A stretch of 64,000 bases of DNA from Homarus americanus (GCF_018991925.1 NW_024754741.1:62001-126000); one strand, 5' to 3'. Counted from the first letter of the stretch, positions 37,742 to 48,929 are shown. A program made the numbers and translations. The notes: generated from the sequence alone by a model not told the origin.

Positions 37742-38155
37742 CTCACCTAACAGGCACCTTTATCCCGTCGCCTAGTGCCAGGTACCTTTATCCCGTCATC
37801 AGGTACCAAACACCTTTATCCCGTCATCGCGTTCCAGGTGCCTTCATCCCGTCACCTAGTGCTAGGCACCTTTATCCCGTCACCTAGTGCCAGGCACCTT
37901 TATCCCATCACCAGGTACCAGGCACCTTTATCCCGTCACCTTGCCCCAGGCACCTTTATCCCGTCACCTAGTGCCAGGCACCTTCATTAGGTCACCAGGT
38001 ACCAGGCACCTTTATCCCGTCACCTAGTGCCAGACACCTTTATTCCGTCAACTAGTGCCAGGTATCTTGATCCTGTGACCGTCACCTAGTACCAGGCACC
38101 TGCATCTTGTCACGTAGTGCCAAAGTCCTTTATCCTGTAACCTGAAACCTGGTAC
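37742..38155 (+). repeat. 28-bp minisatellite, about 14 copies
   Basis: The unit is GGCACCTTTATCCCGTCACC followed by TAGTGCCA or, in a second type, AGGTACCA. The two types are interspersed and the right-hand copies are increasingly diverged (for example 38060-38155). The unit length is not a multiple of three, so the open frame across part of it has no coding meaning. Confidence 0.95.
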
Positions 38156-38892
38156 TCTGGTAAAACATTGCCGTTGGGAACATCAACGATCTTAGCGTAT
38201 TTTAAATAGCTTAACGCACCTGATTCATTCAATTATTTAAAGAGTGAATTGGAATTAAGGATCAAATATCTCGCACTGTTTATTATCACGACCATGAAGG
38301 CGCTGCATAATACTGTGCATATTGAAATAACACTGCAAGATTTATTGATTTAAGTGCCTCAAGTAATACTTAAGTTAAAGACATAGTGTATCATCTTACG
38401 ATCTTAAAAATAAAACAAAATATTAAGAAAGGGTGTGAACAACAGGGAAAATGTGGGATTAAATAAAACCTAATTCAACCTAAATTTTGAAACTTGCTAA
38501 GTATGACAGAAAAAATGGTTACTGTATACATGATTTTGACGAGGAATATCAGAAAATATTAAAAACCCAGACGAAAAAAAAAATTAAATGGTATATAATA
38601 CAATAACGCTGGTATACCTAAATGTCGAAAATTATGTAAAGTTTCATGACGAAACTTCCATAGTTATGCTCAGATCCCCAGTCGTATGCAATTACCAATT
38701 ATTTCATTGTGCATTGTTTTTCAGTCATTTTAGCGAGAGTGAAAATGAAATATATTGCATCAGTCTCCCTCGACCCAGACACAACCTAAGAAAATGGGTA
38801 TAATATGACCTACAGAGCATCAGATGAAAACTATAACTCTAATAACTCTGCCGGAAATAAGCATCTGATGGCAACAATGGTCGAATTACCAC

Positions 38893-38895
<3 letters not shown>
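38156..38895. other. Unassigned AT-rich sequence
   Basis: No gene or element signature seen. Confidence 0.4.

Positions 38896-38981
<86 letters not shown>
38896..38981. repeat. (TA)43 microsatellite
   Basis: A perfect TA run, followed within about 25 bp by Helitron helicase sequence. Confidence 0.99.
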
Positions 38982-38987
<6 letters not shown>

Positions 38988-39003
38988 AATAAGAAGTTTT
39001 GGG

Positions 39004-39281
39004 GAGTGAACAGTAGTTGCAAACAGGGAGTTGCTCAGAGAGACAGACTACTCAATTGAAGTTCTGGTGAATTTTCTTGAAGAAAATGAGCCCCACCTGG
39101 TGCCTGATCAAGCAAATGCTTATGAACAGATCTTGCAAGCGATACAAGCGGAGCAGGGAGGTATGATCTTTATCGATGCACCTGGCGGGACAGGAAAAAC
39201 ATTCCTGATCAACCTTCTGTTGGCCAAAGTACGTCATCAGGGGAAAATTGCTCTTGCTGTGGCATCCTCAGGCATTGCTGT
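39004..39281 (+). pseudogene. Helitron helicase (PIF1-like) fragment with Walker A
   Basis: The frame reads [54 protein letters not shown] and KVRHQGKIALAVASSGIA, then homology stops in mid-domain. GGTGKT is the Walker A motif. The minus-strand copy at 56677-57633 matches almost residue for residue, with Q where that copy has a stop. Rolling-circle (Rep) sequence and most of the helicase are missing. Host PIF1 is unlikely given the second copy and the Helitron-type residues around it. Confidence 0.88.
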
Positions 39282-39345
39282 GTAATGATTGAATATCAGA
39301 CCATAGCTTACAAGCCCAGAGAAGTATAACACATATAACAGCGAA
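39281..39345 (+). repeat. Short dispersed repeat at the Helitron break
   Basis: Second copy of the repeat at 29572-29640. It begins exactly where helicase homology ends (GCTGT|GTAATG). Confidence 0.7.
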
Positions 39346-39656
39346 TACATATAACAGAGAGTATGTAGAGACCTCGTGGTACCTGAACATACCAGGTTGA
39401 CACCGCGCCACCCAAAAGCTTAATTTATTTTATTTATTTAAAAGAGTAAATTTCGTCAGATGACGCCGAGCGTTGTATGAGCGTTGCTAACTTGTTGACC
39501 CATTTTTGAGACTAAATTCTTAACATCCTATGTAACCACAGTCTGTGTGTACTGACCACGGCCGTACATGTTAGTTAACGTAAAATCAGACGATTCATAT
39601 TATACTCAATAGCCCATATTTCAGTTAGATCCACAATGGAGACGTGGATAAGATAA

Positions 39657-40325
39657 ATCTTGATAAAATCACACAGGAAAAGGGAAACAATGGAGCACCT
39701 TAGCTTTCGTCTTTATTCAAGACATTGTAATGGAAATTATGTAGGTCAGACTGGCAAAGCATTGAAACTCAGAATTAAACAGCACAAGTACAATATTAGA
39801 ACAGCTTCTGAAAGCAGTGAACTGTTCGTTCATATAAGGATCAATAATCATCCCATAGATTAGGGAAACAGTTTAGAAATGTATAAATCATTATGTGTCA
39901 CAGAAAGACTTCTGGTTGAAGCTAGTTTGATTAGAGAATTGAATTCTATAAACCTTAGTGATGGTCAGTACAAAACTGACATGTTACACAAATTTATTTG
40001 TCAGTGGCCCAAGGTTGAAAATGCTTTGAAAGCATTTGAGGTAGATGTAGTGTAGATGAATAGTGGGTCTCATATTTTTTTCCTGATTTAACATGACTAG
40101 TTACGTCGCCCGTCCATTTAAGCTCCTCTTACTGTATGTTTGCGGTGGTGTTGGTGTGTGGATTAGTGGATGTCATGTTTTTTACCTGACCTCATGTTTT
40201 GTAATGTCACCCTGTGAAGCCTCTCTCAGTCCTTGTAATTCAGTTACCTCTGAAGATGTTTTGAATAAAGACGAAAGCTAAGGTGCTCTATTATTTCCCT
40301 TTTCTCTGTGTGATTTTATCAAGAT
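39657..40325 (+). mobile_element. Penelope-like element remnant with GIY-YIG endonuclease
   Basis: A frame from 39660 to a stop at 40053-40055 encodes CNGNYVGQTGKALKLRIKQH, NNHPID, TERLLVEASLIREL and LSDGQYKTDM, the Penelope GIY-YIG endonuclease pattern (Y-V-G, Arg in LRIKQH, a catalytic-type Glu in VEA). One in-frame TAG at 39861-39863 replaces the expected Trp. The reverse transcriptase is missing. The ends are inverted copies of about 65 bp: ATCTTGATAAAATCACACAG at the left and its complement at the right, both including AGCTTTCGTCTTTATTCAA. Inverted terminal segments are a known oddity of Penelope elements. Confidence 0.88.
40250..40276 (+). other. Hammerhead-like motif in the Penelope right end
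   Basis: CTGAAGA (matching the hammerhead box CUGANGA), one extra T, a helix GTTTT/AAGAC around GAATA, then GAAA. The same layout occurs at 50943-50965. Hammerhead motifs are known in Penelope elements, but the extra U and the lack of an obvious stem I make catalytic activity doubtful. Confidence 0.35.
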
Positions 40326-42349
40326 TATTGAGTCCCCCATCTGAGACGTCCGTTTTTCCACGGCTTCAGTACGCCTGAGTCCTCCGTTTTCTCTTGAGTA
40401 GTGCTGTTACTCTAATATTCCTTAGTATCTCCTGTCATGTTATGAACTTTAAAGTTGCATCTGAATGCATATGATGATATGTTTTATATTAAGTTAGATA
40501 TGTCTACCTCCAGGTGAAACAATAAAGATCCCTTGAGAATGATTTTGAAAGCTTCAATTCTATTAATTTTTTTGTGTAATTGTCAAATAAATTAAGTGTA
40601 GAGTTTGCCAGTCGAAGTGACGAGTCCTGACACCGTCCTTGGGTACGCCCTGAGTTTCCAATTGCAACTGAAGTTAGATAATTTTGATTTCCAATCACCA
40701 GAGAATCTGATTTTTGTATTAAAATTATTGACAGTTTTATATTTTAGAAAGTAATTAGTCTCCTGAAAGAACATGTCAGTTTCTTTTCGTTCTAAGATCT
40801 AACGATGAAATCTCAGTCCACCCTTCTTCATGTTTTGAAGAGGTCGTAAGAATGACGTTGTTAGCTTGTGTGTTTGACTCCAATTTCAGTATTGCCTTGC
40901 AAGCCATAATATTGATTAGATTGTAAACAAAAGACTTAAGAAATTGATCTAACCATGACACTTATTTTCATAGCTAAATGTACAGCAACTGATTTAAATG
41001 AAATGTATGTAAATGCGTGAAGTGACACCTTCAACGCGTCTGAGACTGAATTGCCATTTGCCTCGTATATATATAACAACGTGCACGGGAAAGAAAGTCA
41101 CTTTTTCTGACGCTCTCCCATCATATCTCAGGTATGTAACGAGTGCCTTACGTTTGACATATTAAGTGAATTTAACTTAGTTAAACTTTGTTTAATATCA
41201 GTGTTTGTGTTTTAACATAGTTGAAAATCTTATGTGCCAAGTAAGAAATGATGTAACCTAGACATCGTCTTTTTTTAATTTAACAAATTTATTGACAAAG
41301 CTTGGAGTACAGTTTGCCTATTCTGTCTGTGTCGATGCCATGCATCTTCCTTGCCATACGTACGTGATAATTTGTAATTGAGTTTAAACTTTTCTGACGC
41401 TCTCTCATCGTATCTCAGGTATGGTGTGTGTTGTTGCCGATACCTGCAGCTACTGGGGAACGGTAGCTGCCTACGAGCAGGATGTCCAAGACCGGATGTT
41501 TTTAATTCAACGAGATTAAAATTGGGAGCTAACCATGGGAGGACGAGCTCTCCAGCAGTGCTCACTGGAGTCTAACCGACGCTAATAGCACAATTCACTT
41601 GTTTGTGGTAGTAAACATAAGCACTGCAAGCCTGGTGTATACGATGTTGACTGATGCCAAGGATTATTCTTTAAATGTATATGATTGTGGATAATTAGCA
41701 GAAATATGATTGTCCCAGTTTGAGTATTGAAACCATAAATATTGTTATTATCAGTAACAGAGTTTGTTATATGAGTTGTGAGGAACCATCAATGTATAAT
41801 CACAACTGAGATGCAGGTACATGTTTCTGTGAAAGCAGGTTACTCTAAATATTATTACCCACAGAAGTAGTGTGAGAAGTTACCATCTTTATTGTCAATG
41901 CTCTATAATAATACCCTTAAGCAGGTATACATATTGGATGTTAATTGAAGATCAATTTTTGTTACTTATAAAGTAAGACCTAGTGGTCCGTTCTTGTCTG
42001 AGTGTTGCAGTAAAGTAATCAGTGATTGAACCTAGTTTTTGGTGTTGTGGATAAAGGTACAACTTGTCATATTATTCACATTTGATATAAATAAATATTG
42101 ATTTAGTCTATTGTGAGTTTCACCGCTTTTCTAACAATTGGTTCTCAGAAAATAAACACTGTAACCCACGTGCCTAAGCTCGTCTACCACGCTACTTAAC
42201 AATTTTAATGATGCCAGTTATATTCTAAATAAAAGCCTGGGTGGTGGCAGTCTACCGTGTAAGTATAATGATTATACTAAAAGGTGGTGTTAAAGAATTA
42301 TGTGGTTTTTCCAGGTTAATCCATTGAACAGAATATAACTGGGCGCGAC
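40326..42349. other. Unassigned; possible LTR with TATA box at 41066-41076
   Basis: TATATATATAA lies at 41066-41076. Two copies of CTGACGCTCTC.CATC.TATC followed by TCAGGTATG occur at 41106 and 41396, each ending in a donor-like CAG|GTATG. TCTAACAATTGGTTCTCAG at 42130-42150 could mark an LTR end with a primer-binding site. No left terminus or partner LTR was found. Confidence 0.3.
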
Positions 42350-42710
42350 TGAGAAAAAAAAAGTAAGAGGAAATACACCAACAAAAGACACTAAGAAAGA
42401 ATTAAAAATAGAGAAAATAAATAAATACATTGAAAGAATTAAAAAATTAAGAAAAAATAGTTAAATAATTTTGAAATACATACAGGTAAATAAAAACATT
42501 GAAAAAATAAAAAATAAAAAATAAAAAAGAATTAGCAAGTAAATCAGAAAATAAAAGATAATATAACTGAAAAATAACGAAGGTTATAAGATATAGAAAA
42601 TAAATTAGAAAACATAAACAATGAAATTAAAGAAAGTTATATACTCGTAAGTTATGGTAATAAAAAACATAGAAATTAAGAATTATATGAAAGAAAAACC
42701 TCTTACACAT
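42350..42710. repeat. A-rich low-complexity tract
   Basis: Mostly AAATAAA, AGAAAAT and GAATTAAAAA on the plus strand, with short periodic similarity but no fixed unit. No gene. Confidence 0.8.
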
Positions 42711-43927
42711 ATTCATCGGTTAATGGAATAAAAAAAACGCATACATACCCCCCCCCCCACTTACATGTGAGTGTATCTTGGTAGTTCTGAGTACAGTACA
42801 TCTTAAACTATTAATTAGTGATTCGACATCGTGACAGTGTAATACTAATATGTTGTGCTTCTGACTTCTTTGCTTAAAATATTCTATCCAAGCCCAAGTG
42901 ACTTCATTATTTTTCGAACATCCAAATAAGATTTTCAAGGCAATTACCCCTTTGATAAATTGTACCTCTTTTGTGTTAAAGGAATAAAAAGCCCTGGCAA
43001 GTGATTACCAATGAATCACTTAAAAAATATATGAAGTTTATCCTGGCACAGAGAAAGAATTAACAGGTCCTGCTAGATCATTTATTTCTTCAGGTGACTT
43101 TGATATGTAATCCAGATAATTAATGTCCTTAAGTAGTTTTCTAGTCTTTTCGTGCGATAAAACTTCCTACCTCGTGGCAACTACTGTACTGTCAGAGTGT
43201 TCTGCTGAAGTGAATTACATCCAAGGACAGAATGTAATGCAAGAATGATTGTTCAATGAACTCTCAATCATTCATTTTCCACTCCTAGCAGCTTTCAGAA
43301 TATGCACAAGTTACAATTAATATTATCAAGTCTTGATAAAAAATCTACAAAATCTCTTTGCCAGTTTGTCCTAGGACTGATTCAGCTGAGCCTATTTATT
43401 AATACAACCATTGCCTCATCCTGGGAGTATGTCTGTACTGTAGAGTGTTAGAGCTAGTTTTTGTATTATTATTTATTGTTCATAAATCCTTTGTCAGGCT
43501 CTTCTGGCTAACCCGGTTATTTGGAGGCAATGTCAGACACACACTCTGTGGAACAACTGTGCCCATAGTTTAAGCAATTGTCGGTGGTTTTAGGTGAAAC
43601 AAATATGAAGACACACACAGGTGCTGCAAAACAAAGAACAACAAAATATTTATAACAAATACTACCCGAACTGCACCACAAACCGTGAACTTCTCAGGCA
43701 AACTTAAAACAGAAAATTAATCTAATAACACCATACATGGGAAAAATCAACATAGAGACAAATAAAACTTTAACATAGAAACAGGTTAAACACTGTTCAC
43801 CAAGAACATAAATAGTATCCTGAAAATACGCGCGATATAATAAATATAAATGCAACAATGCTTTAAGGACACCAACGTAAAGGTAACAGAAACAGCTCAC
43901 AGTAGTGGTGTGCTAGGTATCGGTGGT
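42711..43927. other. Unassigned intronic sequence
   Basis: No supported exon or element. A 10-C run lies at 42750-42760. Confidence 0.4.
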
Positions 43928-44171
43928 GACCTGTTGTGTAATGGTCAGCATCCTCGCCTCGCAAGCGAGCGGGCCCGAGTTCGATTCTCGGGCAGGGTGA
44001 AACTATGGGCTAGTTTCTTCACGTCATTTGCCTCTTCTCGGACTATTCCTTGACACTTGGTCATGCAACTCGTTAAATCAGGGTGTGGTTGTTGTGTTGG
44101 CGACAGCTTCTACACTTTAAAAAAATTCACGCCAGGTGGCCCAAGGGCCGGCCATCCTCGATTTCGAGGTG
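43928..44171 (+). mobile_element. tRNA-derived SINE (family 1), short copy
   Basis: The head reads GTAATGGTCAGCATCCTCGC, the anticodon-like hairpin CTCGC-CTCGCAA-GCGAG, and GAGTTCGATTCTC (B box). The body follows the minus-strand copy at 6117-6447 but jumps from TTTGCCTCT to TCTCGGACTATTCC, losing about 80 bp. The 3' end CCTCGATTTCGAG runs into (GT)n. Confidence 0.87.
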
Positions 44172-44805
44172 TGTGTGTGTGTGGCTCGTCCTACGACATC
44201 GACCACGCCATAGTGTGTAAGAAGATTGGCTTTGTATGCATGAGGCATAATGAAATAAGGGATTTCACAGCAAGTATGTTGAACGAAATCTGCTACAAAG
44301 TCACAGTGGAACCGACCCTCTTTCCTTTGGACGGTGAGAATCTCCATCACAGGACTTCCAACACATCCAACGAAACCCTTGTGGACGTCAGTGCTCGAGG
44401 ATTCTGGACGCGGGGACAGCGAGCCTTCTTTGATATTATAATATTCAATCCAATGGCCGCATGCAACCGTAACCTCTTTCTCGAGGCTGCAAACAAGAAG
44501 AACGAGAACGACAAGAACAGGACATATTCAAAGATAATTCAGAATATGGATCAAAGCAGTTTCAATTTTCTGGTGTTACAACATCTGGTGGAATGGAATC
44601 AAGTGCAAGATAATTCTACATGAGACTGGCCGAGGTATTACCTGAACAAAAGCAGCAGCCCAGAAGCTACGTTGCAGCTACGTTGAGATGTCGTCTGTCC
44701 TTCTCTCTATTTAGGTCTGCATTGTTTTGCCTCAGGGGAACGAGATCATTGGCCCCGAAGGCAACAAGAGTCGCAGACATTGACTATGAGGCAACAGTCA
44801 CTTAA
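44172..44805 (+). pseudogene. Transposon-derived C-terminal domain, endonuclease-like
   Basis: The frame reads CVCGSSYDIDHAIVCK, RHNEIRDFTASMLNEICYKV, VEPTLFPLDGENL, TLVDVSARGFWTRGQRAFFD, IIIFNP and NRTYSKIIQNMDQSSF. After a frameshift near 44560, with a stop, it reads RLAEVLPEQ, then RCRLSFSLFRSALFCLRG. I recognise this as a C-terminal module of reverse-transcriptase-type mobile elements common in cnidarians and other invertebrates. The Cys/His cluster followed by RHNEIRD and D-V-S-x-R...FFD suggests a restriction-like nuclease, which is inference. The first residues come from the (GT)n tail of the adjoining SINE. Confidence 0.65.
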
Positions 44806-45810
44806 TGCCGCATAGATCTGCGGCTTAACAAACTTAGCTATCGTAGTTACTTTTGCATTAGAATATTTAGGTAATAATTGGTGGCGAAGGTGTGGCTATA
44901 AGGAGAGGTTGGAAGCCACTAATTGATAAAAAGAAATAGTCTTACCTCTCCTTCACTCTTTTGTACGTTTAATGTTTACTTATTATAACCATTTTTGACA
45001 ACTGTAGTGCCTAGTGGCAGCTACCATGAATTGTAGGTATTAGGACTAAAACCAGGGGTTTAATATTACAACAAGATTTAGGACCGGGAATAATGTCTTA
45101 AGACTGAGATATTCATATTGGAATAGGAATACTGATATTAAGATAAGGGATTAAGATAGTAAAACTAGAATTAAAGGTATTAGACCTATAATTAGCGAAA
45201 TTAAATCTAGGACAAGGATTAAATTAACGACAGCAGGAATAAAATTATTGGTATTGGTTTTAGTGTACAGTACCAGGACTGGTTCTAGAACTATCAATAT
45301 AGTTAATGGTGGTAAGAGATGTGTTCCTTGACACTGTGTCAGTCTTATCACACAACCTTCTGCCACTGCACGATGTCACTGTACCAGCAATACTAACGTT
45401 TCTCATTGAAAAAAAAGGGTAGACAATAGTTTAACAGAATATTATGTAAACAAGATACATATACGTATATATCATAACAATTCAGATTTTTTAGTGCACT
45501 GAAGTGATTCTTCTGAAAATAATGAGAATTAGTGATTAAAATAAACTAATATTGTACTTGGCTTTACTACAGCTTCAACTAAACTTGGTCCCAAATTTTC
45601 AAAGATAAAGTATTTTATTTTTTATTTTTATGCAAATGAAAGGACGCCTCTAGCTGGAGTGTATTTTCTCTTTAAGTTCGACCCCATGTTGATCACCTTT
45701 TTTGTTGGTCAGTTAGACAAATTCCCACAACACCAGGTTAGGGAAATAATTAAAAAGTATGGACTTTTGAGAGTGTAGACCGGCCAAGAGATGACAGGTG
45801 TACCACCTAC
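44806..45810. other. Unassigned intronic sequence next to the EF-hand exon
   Basis: No element ends recognised. It belongs to the first identified intron of the calmodulin-like gene. Confidence 0.4.
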
Positions 45811-45954
45811 CGTCAATGTCGATCTCGTCGAGAATAACGTCGAGTTCCTCTTCTGTGGTGAACTGTCCTAGGTTCCTCATGAACAGTCCCAGCTCATCTT
45901 TGGTTATAGTTCCATCCCCGTCCTTGTCAAACAGACGAAACGCCTCACGGAATT
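45811..45954 (-). CDS. Calmodulin-like EF-hand gene, exon with EF-hand 1 and start of EF-hand 2
   Basis: Read on the minus strand, this 144-nt exon encodes a calmodulin-type segment: helix FREAFRLF, canonical calcium loop DKDGDGTITKDE, the linker MRNLGQFTTEEEL, then helix LDVILDEIDID entering the second loop. The acceptor is a pyrimidine-rich tract ending TTACAG and the donor is G|GTAGGT. Two bases complete a split codon at the start and one base is left at the end, which is the phase the 2221-2330 exon needs. No stop interrupts the frame. The family consists of cytosolic calcium sensors that bind target helices; resemblance to insect neo-calmodulin-like proteins is from memory. The preceding exon was not found. 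A hAT-like MITE lies just upstream of the acceptor. Confidence 0.9.
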
Positions 45955-46004
45955 CTGTAACATGGGAGGACTTTAGCTCAATAGTGAGAGTGGGGGGACG
46001 GTAG

Positions 46005-46417
46005 CAGGCCGGGATTTACCAATAGGCCAAGTAGGCCATTGGCCTAGGGCCCACCGGTATCTGGGGGCCCACTGAAACTAATTTGTCGCGCATCGTGCCA
46101 GCGTACAACCTTGTTTCAAGTGTACACCGAGTATTTCATTAAATAATATATTCACAACCATAAGGGCCCCTGTACAATAAGTATAGGGCCCGGAGTATAG
46201 GGCCCCTGTACAATAAGAAGAGGCCCGCAGTGGTCTTCAACTGGTGGGCCATGGGGTGGTTCTCATGTGGGCCACGGACTAGGCCCTAAAGTAAAATGAA
46301 GAAAATAAGATAAAATAAGATAATGAAAAAAATATATATACCCTGTATATACATTTTTTAAATGTCCGTGTCCCACCGTCGATCTATCTATCTATACATA
46401 CATATATACATATATAC

Positions 46418-46472
<55 letters not shown>

Positions 46473-46618
46473 AAGCGTCTTGACGTGTGAAGGACAGGAT
46501 CGTTTCATTTTCAGTACGTGTCAGGGTTACCGTTGGTTTGCTGACAGCTCGCTCAGCCAGTCATGCAGTCAGTCATTGAAACATGCCTGGGGCCCACAAG
46601 TAGGTAAATCCGGCCCTG
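46005..46618. mobile_element. hAT-type nonautonomous element, 614 bp, 8-bp target duplication
   Basis: It begins CAGGCCGGGATTTACC and ends GGTAAATCCGGCCCTG, near-perfect inverted ends. The 8-bp duplication GACGGTAG is exact on both sides (45997-46004 and 46619-46626). It contains (CTAT)n, (AT)n and an (AG)25 run at 46420-46470. No transposase. The near edge lies about 50 bp upstream of the EF-hand exon's splice acceptor at 45954. Confidence 0.96.
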
Positions 46619-46626
46619 GACGGTAG

Positions 46627-47364
46627 GTAGGGAGCAATATCAAGGCCGTAATAACCTACTAGTTGACGGCCACCAAATCAAAGCAAGCAAGCAGTATCAA
46701 AGTTATCATTAGCCTAGTTAACTTGCAGCAGCCTCGAGGTGTTAATCCCCACTGAGAAGGCAGTGAGTACCCGTTATGAATTGAGAACTGTATATAGAAC
46801 AAGAAAACTATTCGTAGGGCAAACAAATTGTGTGTTTGGTAAGCAGGATTAATGTACAGCAGGAGGATCAAGTGTAGGGCAGTTATACTGTGTATAAAAA
46901 GGGAAGATACTAAATTTTTTAAAGTACTGTCCTTAGGATGGAGAACTGTAAGCAGAACGCAGATTGTACATAAGATATAATGAGAACTATGTATCGCACA
47001 GGAAAACTGTATTCAGAACATGTACTGTACAGTTTATGAAAGAAGTATCTTCCTAGCTTTGGCCGATGAATGATGAAACCTGGCGGATTTTACTGACAGC
47101 GTAACCATGACTACATCTATTCAGTTGGTACGCCTGACTAGATACATTTTTCATTGTTCCACAAGTCTGCCAACTGTTCACGAGGTATACAAATGCGTTC
47201 CTCGGATGGCTCAACTTTTCCGCGATATATTCGCTAAAACTTGGAATGATAGTTCTTTCTTAGACTAGACACTATGTGTAGGATAAGTAAACGTTGTTTA
47301 TAGCATGACAGCTTCTGGCATCCACAGTGCCCTGGTACTTCATTAATAAACTGTACAGTACATG
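46627..47364. other. Unassigned sequence upstream of the first identified exon
   Basis: An earlier exon of the calmodulin-like gene would lie upstream on the minus strand, but none was recognised here. Confidence 0.4.
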
Positions 47365-47490
47365 TGGGGGGGCAGGAGGGGGGACACAGTGAGGAGGCAG
47401 GGGGAGGGACACTGTGAGGGGGCAGGAGGAGGAACATAGTGAAGGGGCAGGAAGAGGGGGACAGTGAGGGAGGTAAAGGAAGGGGACTAT
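47365..47490. repeat. Purine-rich G-run minisatellite
   Basis: About five imperfect copies of GGACACAGTGAGGGGGCAGG-like units of 28-30 bp. G-runs on the plus strand could fold into quadruplex structures. Confidence 0.8.
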
Positions 47491-48164
47491 GAGCGATAAG
47501 TGAAGTGGAGGATTATCAATAAGTAGAAAAAGTAGGGAGGTAGCAGGGAGAGAGAAAGGTGTAGGAGAGAGTTATGGCGGACGTGAGAGGTCGATGAGCG
47601 ACGTGAGGAGATTGCGGGATAGAATTAAATCAGGGCGTCATAATGTAGGAGACGGGCAGGGTTATGCAAATTTTTATGAAGTATAATGTGTGTATTAGAT
47701 GTTTTCTGGTGACTATGATGCTTATGGTTTGTTAGAGTTTTAAGAGCAAGGCGTTTGACACATGTGTAAACTAAAGTATTATGTAAGAAAAGTAGGAATC
47801 TGGTTTCTGGAATGATTAGAGTGAAGGTCAGAGACTTGATACAACTATGTGAAATATACCGTACTGCAATATACTGTATGGTCAATCATCTCACATGGAG
47901 TGTTATGTAAACAGAGGGTCAGATGGATGAGGTCATTGATTCCTTTCACAGAGAGCAAAAGAAATAGGTGTAAGTCACTTCGAAATTTAAATATAATGGA
48001 AAAAGTTCGTTTCAATTAATGCTGAAGTATCATACACACACAGAGCTAGAGAAGGTGCCCTAAACATACTCTCTCCTGACTGAACAACAGCACCCAGTAA
48101 GGTCATTCCAATGCGGTCGAAAATATCACAACAGGTCAAAACAAAACAAAAAACTATGTAACCT
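47491..48164. other. Unassigned sequence
   Basis: No gene or element signature seen. Confidence 0.4.
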
Positions 48165-48250
48165 CTTATGGTCGCTGCATGGGATATCAGGACTCTTCTG
48201 GATACTGGCACAAATGAGCGTCCTGAAAGAACCACCACCTGCTAAAAACT
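48165..48250 (+). mobile_element. LINE-A endonuclease start, short fragment
   Basis: Closely matches 28827-28905, including TGGTCGCTGCATG, ATCAGGACTCTTCTGGATAC, GGCACAAATGAGCGTCC and GAAAGAACC. One frame gives RTLLDTGTNERPERTT. Confidence 0.8.
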
Positions 48251-48457
48251 AACTAAGGCCCAAAAGGAATATATACCTACAATAAATGGGCCAACGCCAC
48301 CTGATGTTTAGGCGAAGTGCGGACACAAAAGAGAGGATGGGGTTAGGAATGACCTGGTGGATCTGCGGTATTAGGATTATCCCTAAGCTGGTGAATATGA
48401 CCTTTATGGTTCAATTGTTTGTATAGAATGCTTTATTATGGCCTTCAGAGATATTAA

Positions 48458-48785
48458 GGTTAGGGATTCTTTGTTTGTTCATACATTCATTATTATTCTG
48501 CCCACCATAATAGAGTCAAACAGTCAGTATTTCCATCAATGTTTTTACGTGCTCTAAGAATATGCAGTCCGGAATTCATTGATGAGGAATATATCTATAA
48601 TATTGGCTTGAACCTTAAGTACCCTAGGTCTTTTATAGACAAATGCCTTAACATTACTAAGAAATCTTTTTATAGAACTGATCCTAAGCCAACCCATAAC
48701 AATAAGAATCTCTTAAAATTACCATTTAACAAAAATTTCTCTCACATTCCGGGCCGGCAGAAGTTGTTTGGACACTCTTCCTAGT
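48458..48785 (+). pseudogene. Penelope-like RT C-terminal fragment
   Basis: One frame from about 48470 reads SYIHYYSAHHNRVKQSVF, FLRALRICSPEFIDEEYIYN, LNLKYPRSFIDKCLNITKKS and ends at HIPGRQKLFGHSS. LRALRICSPEY followed by L(K/Q)YP-x-x-FI is the conserved region after the RT catalytic core in Penelope-like elements. The GIY-YIG domain does not follow. A possible partner is the fragment at 50930-51268. Confidence 0.8.
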
Positions 48786-48929
48786 CCCCTTGGTCCCTGT
48801 TCACCTAGCAGCAAAGTAGGTACCTGCTGTAAATTGAAAGTTGCGAATTCGTATTCAGGGACAAGTTGTTGGTGCTTCCAATAACTTGCTTAGACATAAA
48901 CCATTGACTCTTCAGGCTTCTACAACAAT

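Noticed and set aside
37742..38155. CRISPR-like array
   Set aside because: Units are contiguous without unique spacers, and the genome is eukaryotic.
39004..39281. Host PIF1 helicase exon
   Set aside because: A second near-identical fragment, with nonsense codons and Helitron-type upstream residues, lies at 56.7-57.6 kb.
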